From the NCBI GenBank assembly GCA_020440605.1, contig JAGRNT010000027.1, positions 1 through 40,996 on the forward strand: 40,996 nt of DNA. The letters run 5' to 3'. The notes beneath the pieces are model-generated. The model was not told the DNA's origin, ran no database searches, and saw only the letters and a list, made by a program, of their open reading frames with translations. Positions 17,922-26,191 of this stretch are shown piece by piece (the stretch's first letter is position 1; every line of letters begins with the position of its first letter). A program made the position numbers and the translations under genes. This stretch comes from a bacterium (GTDB lineage: Bacteria > 4484-113 > JAFGCY01).

Positions 17922-18679
17922 CCCTCGCTCGCGATCTGCTCCATCAGCTCGTCGGTCATGCTCCAGTTGCTGAACACCATCTGCACGTCGTCGTTGTCAT
18001 CCAGCAGTTCCAGCAGGCGGAAGACCTGCTTGCCGGATGAGGCGTCGGTGATGTCAACGCTGTCCTTGGCGACCATTGCCACGGAGCTGGACTGCATCCT
18101 GTACTTGCCGTTTTCGCGGAACCACTGCTTGGCAGCCTCGAGATCGTCCACCTCGCAGGTCACCTCGATCACGTCACCGTCGACCTTGTAGGCCTCGGCA
18201 CCGGCCTCGAGGCAGTCCTCGATCAGCTCATCCTCGGAGAAGCCGCCGTTCTCGAGGTTGATCACGCCCTTGCGCTCGAACATCCAGGCCACGCTGCCAT
18301 CCGTGCCGAGCTCACCGCCGCCCTTCTTGAAGATGTTGCGCAGATCGGCCACGGTGCGGTTCTTGTTGTCGGTCAGGGTATGCACGATCATCGCCGTCCC
18401 CGCCGGGCCACGGCCCTCGTAGCTGATGCGCTCGTAGTTCTCACCGTCGCTGCCGCCGGCTCCGCGCTTGATGGCGCGCTCCATGGTGTCCTTCGGCATA
18501 TTGGCGGCCTTGGACTTTTCAATGGCGGCACTGAGTGAGAAGTTCACTGCGGGGTCAGCTCCGCCTTCCTTGGCCGCGACCACCAGCTCGCGGATGATCT
18601 TGTTGAAGATCGCACCGCGCTTGGCATCCTGCGCGCCCTTGCGGTGCTTGATGGAACTCCACTTATTATGACCAGACAC
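17918..18679 (-). CDS. yebC: YebC/PmpR family protein
   Basis: The family N-terminus SGHNKWSSIKHRKG fixes the start at GTG 18679, with GAGAGGT just upstream; an open extension to 18802 is not homologous to anything I recognise. The 253-aa length is normal. Conserved segments include AKRGAIFNKIIREL, NMPKDTMERAIKRGAGG and YEGRGPAGTAMIVHTLTDNKNR. Family members have been described as transcriptional regulators, and some as translation factors that relieve ribosome stalling; the sequence does not tell which applies. The gene is convergent with meaB and divergent from the lipoprotein pair at 18940. Confidence 0.95.
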   Translation of the reverse strand: MSGHNKWSSIKHRKGAQDAKRGAIFNKIIRELVVAAKEGGADPAVNFSLSAAIEKSKAANMPKDTMERAIKRGAGGSDGENYERISYEGRGPAGTAMIVHTLTDNKNRTVADLRNIFKKGGGELGTDGSVAWMFERKGVINLENGGFSEDELIEDCLEAGAEAYKVDGDVIEVTCEVDDLEAAKQWFRENGKYRMQSSSVAMVAKDSVDITDASSGKQVFRLLELLDDNDDVQMVFSNWSMTDELMEQIASEG

Positions 18680-18795
18680 GTACCTGTACCTCTCGTGCTC
18701 GTTTGCCCGCAGCGCTCCGGCCCGGGGGCCGGGTTCCGGCGGGGAGATAATTATACCGGGAGCAGGGCCCGCTCCCTGCCGCCGAATGCAGCGGC

Positions 18796-18812
18796 ATGTC
18801 ACGGGATGTCAC
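18796..18812 (+). promoter_or_regulatory. phased ATGTCAC repeats upstream of first tandem lipoprotein
   Basis: Two ATGTCAC copies start at 18796 and 18806, exactly 10 bp apart. The 18-mer CATGTCACGGGATGTCAC (from 18795) recurs with one change upstream of the second paralog at 21217. It lies 144 bp before the start at 18940; a -10-like TACTTT at 18858 is 46 bp downstream. Confidence 0.55.
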
Positions 18813-18939
18813 ACCCCCTGATGCCTGGACAGGCTTCAGCATCAGCCTCTCAGGAAATACTTTGAGGTTCGGGGAGGATCGCCAGTTCCCAGTCCTCTGA
18901 TGGTCCTCCTCTTACCGCATCATCCTGATGAGGTTTCAT

Positions 18940-21195
18940 ATGTCCTCCCCACGAAGCATCCTCCTGTTGATCTGTCTGGCCCTGCTGGCCGGGTCCTGTT
19001 CCGCCGGCTCCGGCAGCCCCCTGCCTGATCCTGAAATCGGCGAGGCAGTGAACTATGTGCGCCCTGAAGCTGAGGCCGGCCAGACCGGATTGCCCGCCTT
19101 GCCGGCACCCTCCAGCATTGCCCGCTCCTCATCGGAGGTCAGTGATTCCAACCGTGTGCTCCACGGTGGTTCAGTCTCAGCCAGCCTGCTTTCCCACAAT
19201 ACCTCCGGTGCGGTCTACGAGCCCCAGTACACGGAGCAGTCCGTCGGAGTGGGAGATGCGGCCTGGAACGGCTATGAATTCTATGGCTTGATGGACTATG
19301 CAGGAGACGCCCGGATCAGGCTCTACTGGCTGTTCGGGCCCTCCGCATCCGGCAATGAATACCTGGCGCTGGCCAACTTCCAGACCGACCGCTGGGACTG
19401 GCTGCCCGTTGTGGACGGCGAGGTCAATCCCGGCGATGCCGCTCCCTATATCTCGCCCGATGGACATCTCTACGCGACGATGCTGCTGCTGGGCAGCGAA
19501 ACCTGTACGCTGCACTGGCTGGTACTTGGGGATGACGTCACGCCATATGTATTCCTGATAGGCGACCTCGACAATGACAAGTACCAGAACATCGCCCCGC
19601 GTACGGTCAGTTTTGATGCGACCAATGCCGAGGGCTTCGGCTCGGAGATCCTCAGCTGGGACTTCGACTTCGAAGGTGACGGCAACTGGGATGTGCTGGG
19701 CAACACCGAGGGACTGGCAATCCATCAGTACCCAGCCGGCAACTACACCGCCTTCGTACGTGTGACCAGCGCCGGCGGCAAGCAGGGCATCGGCCAGCGC
19801 AGCTTTGCGATCATCGACCCCAACAATCAGCCGCCCAAGGCCCTGATTACGGCGGATGCCCTGTCGGGTACCGCTCCGCTGCACAGCGGGATGGATGCCC
19901 TGGCCTGCAGCGATCCGGACGGCTTCATCACCACCTACGAATGGGACTTCAACAATGACGGCGAATGGGATCTGGTGACGGATTCACCGGAACAGGTCCA
20001 TACGGATCTGGTGGCCTGGGGTGCGAATCTGGTGAACCTTCGGGTGACTGACAACTTTTACGCTCAGGACACCGACACTGTGATCGTCAACCTCAGCCAG
20101 GGCTGGCTCTACAGCTACGTGGACCAGAATGTCGGCCTCAATACCGAAGTCTCGATGTGCGTGACCGGCGAGGGTTCTCTGGCCCGGCCATGTGTGGCCT
20201 ATGCTGACTACCTGACGAAGGACATTCGCTACTGCCGGGCCGCGGATGCCGGCGGCACGATGTGGGGTACGATCCGCTACCCGCTCACCAAGCCGCACCA
20301 GGCCTACAGCCTGCACGGCGTCAATGTGGTCTACAGCGGGGTGGTGGATGCGCCGATCATCGGCTGCGTCACCGAGAACACGAACTTCACCTCCACGCTG
20401 CGCTCCGTCACCGCAAATGATGACCTTGGCAACAGCTGGAAGCAGGATCTGAGTTTTGCTGAGGAAGTTGACCCGAAGTACTTCTGTTCGCTGGCGATCA
20501 TCAACAACATTCCCGTGATGGTCTCCGCTGCCAGCAATAACGGCTCCGGTTTCGGGCAGGGTTCCCTGATCATGGTCAGGGCCACTGATGCCTCCGCCAG
20601 CGCCTGGGGCACGCCCAAGCAGCTTCTGGGCGGAGACAGCACTGTCGGCTACTGGGATGTGGAGCTGCTGCCCTCCTTCAACGGTTCGGAATTCGTGCCG
20701 CTGCTGGCCTATGTGCACGCGGATACAGCTGGATACCATGCCAGCAGCATGCGGGCCATTGACGGCCTCGGCAACAGCTGGGAATTGCCGGATCGCGTGC
20801 ATGACGGTGCGATCTACGACTGCAGCATGGCGATGGTAGATGGCCGCCCGGCACTGGCCGCCGGTTCATCCTCGCAGCATGGTTCGATGTTCTTCGGGCG
20901 CAGCGGTGACATGAAGGGCCAGACCTGGCCGGACTCGGAGCAGTTCACGGAGGGCGGCAGCCCGCAGCTGGCGATCTGGGGCGGCCTGCCCGTGATTGCC
21001 TACTTCAGCTTCGCTGAGCAGGGACTCTACATCAGCGTGGCCAGCGATGCCCAGGGCAGTGCCTGGCAGGCACCTCTGCTCGTGGACAATCGCGATGAAC
21101 ACGGCCGTTACAGCGACCTGCTGGTCCACAACGAGCAGCTGATGATCTGCTATGCGGGCGCTGACGACAGCCTGATCTGCGCCAGCTGGCAATAG
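18940..21195 (+). CDS. lipoprotein with shared N-module, two PKD domains and DxxGxxW propeller (paralog 1)
   Basis: The ATG at 18940 follows TGAGGT by 6 nt; an ATG at 18928 is a possible four-residue longer start. The signal ends LAGSC (Cys20). The 751-aa product has a ~95-residue module at about 111-205 (RWDW near 150, MLLLGSE near 181) shared with the lipoprotein at 21356 and the papain-like lipoprotein. Two PKD domains follow (about 206-291 with WDFDFEGDG; 297-386 with YEWDFNNDG). The C-terminal half (388-751) repeats blades marked DDLGNSW, DGLGNSW and DAQGSAW, similar to but one residue longer than Asp-box motifs. It is closely related to the next gene and differs mainly in the propeller. 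No catalytic residues can be named; ligand binding at the cell surface is inferred. Confidence 0.88.
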   Translation: MSSPRSILLLICLALLAGSCSAGSGSPLPDPEIGEAVNYVRPEAEAGQTGLPALPAPSSIARSSSEVSDSNRVLHGGSVSASLLSHNTSGAVYEPQYTEQSVGVGDAAWNGYEFYGLMDYAGDARIRLYWLFGPSASGNEYLALANFQTDRWDWLPVVDGEVNPGDAAPYISPDGHLYATMLLLGSETCTLHWLVLGDDVTPYVFLIGDLDNDKYQNIAPRTVSFDATNAEGFGSEILSWDFDFEGDGNWDVLGNTEGLAIHQYPAGNYTAFVRVTSAGGKQGIGQRSFAIIDPNNQPPKALITADALSGTAPLHSGMDALACSDPDGFITTYEWDFNNDGEWDLVTDSPEQVHTDLVAWGANLVNLRVTDNFYAQDTDTVIVNLSQGWLYSYVDQNVGLNTEVSMCVTGEGSLARPCVAYADYLTKDIRYCRAADAGGTMWGTIRYPLTKPHQAYSLHGVNVVYSGVVDAPIIGCVTENTNFTSTLRSVTANDDLGNSWKQDLSFAEEVDPKYFCSLAIINNIPVMVSAASNNGSGFGQGSLIMVRATDASASAWGTPKQLLGGDSTVGYWDVELLPSFNGSEFVPLLAYVHADTAGYHASSMRAIDGLGNSWELPDRVHDGAIYDCSMAMVDGRPALAAGSSSQHGSMFFGRSGDMKGQTWPDSEQFTEGGSPQLAIWGGLPVIAYFSFAEQGLYISVASDAQGSAWQAPLLVDNRDEHGRYSDLLVHNEQLMICYAGADDSLICASWQ

Positions 21196-21197
21196 GA

Positions 21198-21234
21198 ATG
21201 TCACACCGGCCGGGCGCATGTCACGGAATGTCAC
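21198..21234 (+). promoter_or_regulatory. phased ATGTCAC repeats upstream of second tandem lipoprotein
   Basis: ATGTCAC occurs at 21198, 21218 and 21228, spaced 20 and 10 bp. CATGTCACGGAATGTCAC (21217-21234) matches 17 of 18 bases of the element before paralog 1. A TATATT at 21278 lies 44 bp downstream, and the start codon at 21356 is 139 bp from the 18-mer. Confidence 0.55.
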
Positions 21235-21355
21235 CGCTGCCTGGCCACAGCTGGCCCCGCTGGCAGGCCAAAGCACGTATATTTCGCTTGCCCTGCAGAT
21301 GGGCTCATTCCAGCCTGGCGGAAGACAGAGCCGCCGGCCAGTTCAGAGAGATGAA

Positions 21356-23626
21356 ATGCACAAGTACCTGATTGCGATGCTGCTGATCCTGCTATTCCTG
21401 GCCGGTTGTGCCGGTGGCGGAGCACAGGGCAGCCTGGACCCCTCGCAGACTGCCCAGCCGCAGGAGCAGGCCCTCCTGCCCGGGCCCATGGGCCAGGATG
21501 CAGCAGCAGCACCGCAGCTGCCGGCTCCGGCGGAGCTGGAGCGCAGCGGTTCCGTGGTGAATGACCTTGAACGGCTGCGCTTCGGTGACCAGTACTACCC
21601 GCTGCTGCCTGCCAACAAGGTCAGCGGCGGCGGCTTCTACCCACAGTGGAGCCAGCCAGCCGATGGCCTGTCCGCAGCATCATACGCCTGCTACCAGCTG
21701 GTCTTCAGCGGGGAATATGACGACGAGGCGCGTGTGCGCTTCAACTGGCTGACGCCGCCCACGGACTATGCGAACCTCTATGCAGCGGTTGCCAACTTCA
21801 GCAGCAACCGCTGGGACTGGAGCCCATGCGGAGTGGACGGTCTCAGCCTGCCCGGCCAGTCCGCGGACTACATCTCCCCCGGGAATGCGATGTACGTCTG
21901 CGTGCTGCTGCTGGGCACGGACCCCGCCAATCTCTACCGCGTGTACGTCGGCAGCAACTTCACACCCTATGGCAGCATCCTCACCGATCTCAGCACGGAT
22001 CCCGCCGCGAATGTCGGGCCGCGCAATGTGCTGATCAATGCCAGCCAGGTGGAGGCACTCGGCGGAGAGGTCACCGCCTGGGACTTCGATTTCGATGGCG
22101 ACGGCAGCTGGGATGTGCTTGGCAACACCAATGGCCTGGAACAGCATATCTATGATCCCGGTGAGTACAACCTCAGGGTGCAGCTGACCGAAAGCAGCGG
22201 CAAGCAGAACATCCTTGAGAAGGCCTTCGTGATTGTGGATCCCTTCAACCAGGCTCCGAATGCCGTGCTGAACTCCGACAAGCTGCTGGGCCAGGCTCCG
22301 CTGCATGCGCAGCTTGATGCGCTGTCCTGCTCGGATCCGGACGGCTACATCACCAAGTACGAGTACGACATCGACTTCGACGGCATCTATGACATCGTCA
22401 GCACCAGCCCGGACCCGGTTGCCGTCAGCTTCAGCGCTTTCGGTGCCAACTCCATCAAGCTGCGCGTAACTGACAACAACTTCGCGCAGTCCACGGCGCT
22501 GCTGCAGCTGACCTGCACCACCGGCTGGCAGTACAGCGTGATTGACAGCGACGCCACGCTCTACGATGACGCCGACATGGCGGTGACCGGCAGCGGTTCA
22601 GGGGCCCGGGCCTGCGTGGCCTATGTTGACTACTTCAGCAGTGAGCTGCGCTTCCGCAGCGCCTCAAATGACAGCCAGACCAGCTGGGGCAGCCTGCGCA
22701 AGCCGGTGGGCAGCAGCAAGGTCGGCGAGTTTCCCTCAGTGAGCATCACCTACAACAGCCTTGAGGACTTCCCGATGATCGCCTACACGGACTATGTGGA
22801 CGGTGCTAGTGATTACCTGAACATCGTGCGTGCCAATGACACCTACGGCTCGAGCTGGAAGCAGCCGCAGCTGATCGACGGCAGCGCTGACTTCGGCTAC
22901 AGCACCGACATCGAGGTGCTCAACAACCTGCCCGTGCTGGCGGCGATCTCCGCTCCCGGCGAGAAGGGCCTGAGCGAGGTGCGCTACTACCAGGCCACCG
23001 ACAGTACTGGTGCGAGCTGGAGCGCGGCGCGGGTGGCAATCCCGGCGGAAGCGGATGTGAAGTTCTACGACATCGCGCTGGACAGCTATGAGAACGGCCT
23101 GTTCGACCGGCCGCTGATCTCCGCCACCTGCGAACTCGGCCCGCCCTTTGCTCAGTTCACCTATCTGGTGCGGGGCAGCAATGTGGACGGCACGGCCTGG
23201 GGGACGCCTGTGAAGGTGATGGAGCAGTACAGCTACCAGACCGACCTGCTGCGCGTGAATGGCAATCCCGCCGTGCTCAGCGGTTCCTCCTCCCAGAGCG
23301 GCCAGCTGTACTTCAGCCGCAGCAGTGATGACAGCGCAACCGGCTTCCCCCAGAGCCCGCAGCTGGTCGGCCCCGGCGGCAACTGCGAGCTGGACATCTG
23401 GGGCGGGCGGCCCGTGATCCTCACCGAGGGCATCGAGACGGACGGTCTGCAGCTGATCCGCGCCGTGGATGCCGACGGCACGGCCTGGGAAGAACCGATC
23501 CCGATCGAGCGCCGCTACAACTTCGGCGACCACTGTTCGCTGGTTGTCGTGAATGACCTGCCCGTGGTCTGCTATGTGGACAGTCTGGGTGCGCGGCTGC
23601 TGGCCGCTGCCTGGAAGGGACTCTGA
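21356..23626 (+). CDS. lipoprotein with shared N-module, two PKD domains and DxxGxxW propeller (paralog 2)
   Basis: The start at 21356 precedes a textbook lipoprotein signal with FLAGC (Cys18) and follows AGAGAG; upstream in-frame codons to 21218 contain the ATGTCAC element and no signal. The 756-aa product matches paralog 1 along its whole length: the shared module at about 112-206 (NRWDW, CVLLLGT), PKD domains at about 210-293 (WDFDFDGDG) and 300-387 (YEYDIDFDG), and a propeller at 389-756 with NDSQTSW, DTYGSSW, DSTGASW, NVDGTAW and DADGTAW. A tandem duplication followed by divergence is the simplest origin. It should be exported and lipid-anchored; the ligand is unknown. Confidence 0.88.
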   Translation: MHKYLIAMLLILLFLAGCAGGGAQGSLDPSQTAQPQEQALLPGPMGQDAAAAPQLPAPAELERSGSVVNDLERLRFGDQYYPLLPANKVSGGGFYPQWSQPADGLSAASYACYQLVFSGEYDDEARVRFNWLTPPTDYANLYAAVANFSSNRWDWSPCGVDGLSLPGQSADYISPGNAMYVCVLLLGTDPANLYRVYVGSNFTPYGSILTDLSTDPAANVGPRNVLINASQVEALGGEVTAWDFDFDGDGSWDVLGNTNGLEQHIYDPGEYNLRVQLTESSGKQNILEKAFVIVDPFNQAPNAVLNSDKLLGQAPLHAQLDALSCSDPDGYITKYEYDIDFDGIYDIVSTSPDPVAVSFSAFGANSIKLRVTDNNFAQSTALLQLTCTTGWQYSVIDSDATLYDDADMAVTGSGSGARACVAYVDYFSSELRFRSASNDSQTSWGSLRKPVGSSKVGEFPSVSITYNSLEDFPMIAYTDYVDGASDYLNIVRANDTYGSSWKQPQLIDGSADFGYSTDIEVLNNLPVLAAISAPGEKGLSEVRYYQATDSTGASWSAARVAIPAEADVKFYDIALDSYENGLFDRPLISATCELGPPFAQFTYLVRGSNVDGTAWGTPVKVMEQYSYQTDLLRVNGNPAVLSGSSSQSGQLYFSRSSDDSATGFPQSPQLVGPGGNCELDIWGGRPVILTEGIETDGLQLIRAVDADGTAWEEPIPIERRYNFGDHCSLVVVNDLPVVCYVDSLGARLLAAAWKGL

Positions 23627-23650
23627 TATTTCCACAGGGGTGTAAGCACC

Positions 23651-23676
23651 GGGCCGTGGGTTGAAGCTCCCGGCCC
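23651..23676 (+). terminator. hairpin after paralog 2
   Basis: GGGCCGTGGG (23651-23660) pairs with CTCCCGGCCC (23667-23676) over nine of ten positions, with a 6-nt loop, 25 bp past the stop. No T-tract follows, so termination efficiency is doubtful. Confidence 0.4.
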
Positions 23677-23777
23677 ATCCCGCTCCGGCACCACTGACAT
23701 TCCCCGGCTCCGGTACCCCCGTGCTCTCCTGCTGAACGCTATGCTTCTACTGGCAAACCTGCCAAGGGAGCAATGTG

Positions 23778-24002
23778 ATGCGTGGAGTCTGCCTGCTGCT
23801 GCTTCCACTGATATTGCTGATCAGCCTGGCGGGCTGCGGAGTGTTTGACAATCCCCTGCACCTGCCCGAATGGGGGGCTGAGCCGCCTGCGTTCGACCTG
23901 CCAGGAGCTGCTGCTGACGAGCAGGGGGCTGAGCAGCCCGGTGGCAATGGCGGGGACGACACTGCAACGGAGGATGACAGTTCTGATCAGCAGGCTGGCT
24001 GA
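23778..24002 (+). CDS. small acidic lipoprotein
   Basis: AAGGGAG lies 7 nt before the ATG at 23778. The 74-aa product has a signal peptide with lipobox SLAGC (Cys20), then a mature part of only 55 residues that is Pro/Gly/Asp/Glu-rich (GGNGGDDTATEDDSSDQ) and probably disordered. I recognise no family. Small lipoproteins of this kind can tether or regulate envelope complexes, but nothing here shows a partner. It follows the lipoprotein pair at about 150 bp and converges with the Fic gene. Confidence 0.7.
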   Translation: MRGVCLLLLPLILLISLAGCGVFDNPLHLPEWGAEPPAFDLPGAAADEQGAEQPGGNGGDDTATEDDSSDQQAG

Positions 24003-24033
24003 GTCAGCCTGGGCTGCCATGTCTGCAGCTGGT

Positions 24034-25191
24034 TCAGAGCGGTTCCGTGCCTTCACTGATCAGGTCAATATAGCGGTCATAGCGATAGCGGCGATGCCTC
24101 GCCTGCCCCGTCATTTCCGAAACCATGCCCGCCTCCAGCATCAGCTCCAGCGCTGTGTTGACAGTCGGCAGGGACAGCCGGGTTTCCTCGCTGAGCTGAA
24201 CGGCACTGGTGAGCGGGTAGCGCTGGAGCGCGGCATGCACCTGCAGCAGACTGCCGCTGCGCCGGCCCAGCCCCCGGAGGGAGTCCGCGTCCTGCCGGGC
24301 TGTTGCCAGCAGATTCGTGGCCGTGGCAATCCCCGAACCCGCACATTCAATCACGCCGTGCAGGAAGAACTCCACCCAGTCCTCGAAGTTGCCGCTGCTG
24401 CGGGTGCCCTGCAGCAGGTCGTAGTAGCGTGTGCGATTGCGCTTGAAGTACAGGCTCAGGTAGAGGATGGGATGCCGGGTGACTCCACTGGCAAGCAGGT
24501 ACAGCGAGATCAGCAGCCTGCCGATCCGGCCGTTGCCATCCAGAAATGGGTGGATGCTCTCGAACTGGGCATGGATCAGAGCGGCCTTGATCACCGGAGA
24601 ATACCGTCCGTTGTCAGACTGCATGAACTGTTCGAGACTGCCCAGGCAGTCCATCAGGAGTTCGGGTGGCGGAGGTACGTAGTGGGCATTGCCCGGCCTG
24701 CTGCCGCCGATCCAGTTCTGGCTGCGGCGGAACTCGCCGGGATTCCTGGCGCTGCCCCGGCCCTGGGCCAGCAGGATGGCATGCAGCTCCCTGATGAAGC
24801 GCAGCGAGAGGGGCAGGCTCTGCAGCCGCTGCACTCCGAACTCCAGGGCGGAGATATGGTTGGATACCTCCAGCACGTCATCCGAGGGCCGGACATTCTC
24901 CCGCTCCTCCTCAAACAGCAGCAGTTCATTGAGGGAGGACTGCGTACCCTCGATCTGCGAGGAAAGCAGGGCTTCCTTGCGGATGAAGAAATACAGGAAC
25001 AGGGACATTTCGGGAAGCATGTCTGAAATGCCATCCAGCCGCCCGATACTCAGCGCGGCTTCAGCGGTCAGGCTGATCAGCCGATCATCCATCTGCAGCG
25101 GCGGCTCGGGCGGCAGTGGATGAGGCACGAATGCACGAAAGGGCTCTCCCGTGGAGGGAACATTCCGGAATATGCCGCTTTCTCTGTTCAT
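24034..25191 (-). CDS. fic: class II Fic-domain AMPylase-like protein with C-terminal winged helix
   Basis: The 385-aa product has the complete Fic active-site loop HPFLDGNGRIGR (214-225) with catalytic His214, and the N-terminal inhibitory helix SSQIEGT (77-83), whose Glu81 would block ATP in the resting state. A flap and helical core surround these. The last ~90 residues (LTSAVQLSEETRLSLPTVNTALELM) look like a winged helix-turn-helix, so it may bind DNA. Fic enzymes usually transfer AMP to hydroxyl groups of target proteins or of themselves. GAGGTG precedes the ATG by about 5 nt. Upstream is an array of eight AACTAAAA half-sites, the natural candidate for autoregulation. It could act alone or as a host-defence or stress element. 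Confidence 0.93.
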   Translation of the reverse strand: MNRESGIFRNVPSTGEPFRAFVPHPLPPEPPLQMDDRLISLTAEAALSIGRLDGISDMLPEMSLFLYFFIRKEALLSSQIEGTQSSLNELLLFEEERENVRPSDDVLEVSNHISALEFGVQRLQSLPLSLRFIRELHAILLAQGRGSARNPGEFRRSQNWIGGSRPGNAHYVPPPPELLMDCLGSLEQFMQSDNGRYSPVIKAALIHAQFESIHPFLDGNGRIGRLLISLYLLASGVTRHPILYLSLYFKRNRTRYYDLLQGTRSSGNFEDWVEFFLHGVIECAGSGIATATNLLATARQDADSLRGLGRRSGSLLQVHAALQRYPLTSAVQLSEETRLSLPTVNTALELMLEAGMVSEMTGQARHRRYRYDRYIDLISEGTEPL

Positions 25192-25210
25192 TTCCGCACC
25201 TCGAGCGCGG

Positions 25211-25362
25211 CTAACTAAAAATTAGCCCGTAAATTTTAGTTAGCTGGCATTCCGCAGATTCTAACTAAAAAACTTTTAGTTGCAAAGGGGCTAACTAAAA
25301 ATTAGCGCCTAATTTTTAGTTGGAGCTGCGCGCTGGTGGATTAACTAAAAATCTTTTAGTTG
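25211..25362 (-). promoter_or_regulatory. array of eight AACTAAAA half-sites in four palindromes upstream of fic
   Basis: Forward half-sites AACTAAAA start at 25213, 25263, 25293 and 25343. Inverted half-sites TTTTAGTT start at 25234, 25274, 25314 and 25354, exactly 40 bp apart. The four palindromes alternate in spacer: 13, 3, 13 and 3 nt. The third is longest: CTAACTAAAAATTAG (25291-25305) with CTAATTTTTAGTTGG (25309-25323), 14 of 15 paired around CGC. The block starts 20 bp before the fic start codon, so the promoter must lie in or beyond it. It is markedly AT-rich compared with its surroundings. The intervening sequences are not repeated, so this is not a plain tandem duplication. Confidence 0.85.
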
Positions 25363-25506
25363 GAACCCGGTCCGCCGCCGCAGACTGAACAGCATCTGGA
25401 TGCCGCTGGAGCCGGCTGGCAGTAGCATCGATGCAGTCACAAAAGCCTGAGATGCGGTGTTATGTCCAGTTGCCGGAACTGAGACTGAGGCCTGCGGCTG
25501 ACGGAG

Positions 25507-26184
25507 CTATGCCCCGTCCTCGGCAGGCCCCTCGCCCGTGCCGCCGTTGCGCCGTCCGCCGATGCTCTGGCGCACATTGGCCACGGCGCGGCTGACCTCG
25601 CCCACCCGCTCGCGGGCATTGCTCACCACCTCGGCCACATTGCTCACGAGCGGCTTGCCCTTTTCGAGATAGCTGTTGGCATTCTCGGTGAGAATCCCGA
25701 TGTCGGCGGTCAGCAGCGAGATGTCGCTCAGCAGGTTCGTGATCCGCTTTGCGAGGTCCCGGTCGTGCAGGTCGCCCGTGATGTCCGCCAGCGAACTGCT
25801 GAGTGCGGTGATGTCCTTCTGCATCGTTGCCAGGTCGTCAATCCGCGCGCGTGCGCTCTGGCTGGTCTGGGTCGCGTCATCCAGCAGGGTGCGGGCCTCG
25901 CCGAGCGTCTGCTCAAGCTGGCTGGCTAGCGGCTCGATCCGCCCCACCGCGCTGCGGGCGTTGTCAAGCGTGCCGGAGAGCTTGCGCAGGATGTCCTGGT
26001 CCTGCACATTGCGCACCAGGCTCTCAGCTGATTTCAGGGTCTGGCGGGCCTCAGTCGCGGTGCTCGTCAGCTCGCCCAGCAGGGCCGTCAGCTTCGGCAC
26101 GAGCGCGGCGGCTACGCCGATCAGCACGAGCAGGCCCAGCGCCTGGGCCACGGCGATGATTGTCAGTGACAGTCCCTGCTCCAT
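25507..26184 (-). CDS. single-pass membrane coiled-coil protein
   Basis: The 225-aa product has one N-terminal transmembrane helix (about 8-30) followed by a long, mainly helical region with heptad-like spacing (repeated LTxxLxxxxxxAR patterns) and a polar Gly-rich tail. It resembles DUF948-type and MCE-associated helical proteins in layout, but I cannot assign a family firmly. The upstream gene ends 7 nt before its ATG, so the two are likely co-transcribed. A TATAAT overlaps that stop codon, 6 nt before the ATG, so an internal leaderless promoter is possible. The ribosome site (GGAC) is weak. Confidence 0.75.
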   Translation of the reverse strand: MEQGLSLTIIAVAQALGLLVLIGVAAALVPKLTALLGELTSTATEARQTLKSAESLVRNVQDQDILRKLSGTLDNARSAVGRIEPLASQLEQTLGEARTLLDDATQTSQSARARIDDLATMQKDITALSSSLADITGDLHDRDLAKRITNLLSDISLLTADIGILTENANSYLEKGKPLVSNVAEVVSNARERVGEVSRAVANVRQSIGGRRNGGTGEGPAEDGA

Positions 26185-26191
26185 CAGTCCA

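Noticed and set aside
25211..25362. AT-rich repeat block considered as a CRISPR array or replication origin iterons
   Set aside because: Repeats are 8-15 bp palindromes without spacers of constant size, cas genes, DnaA boxes or replication genes nearby; proximity to fic favours an operator.
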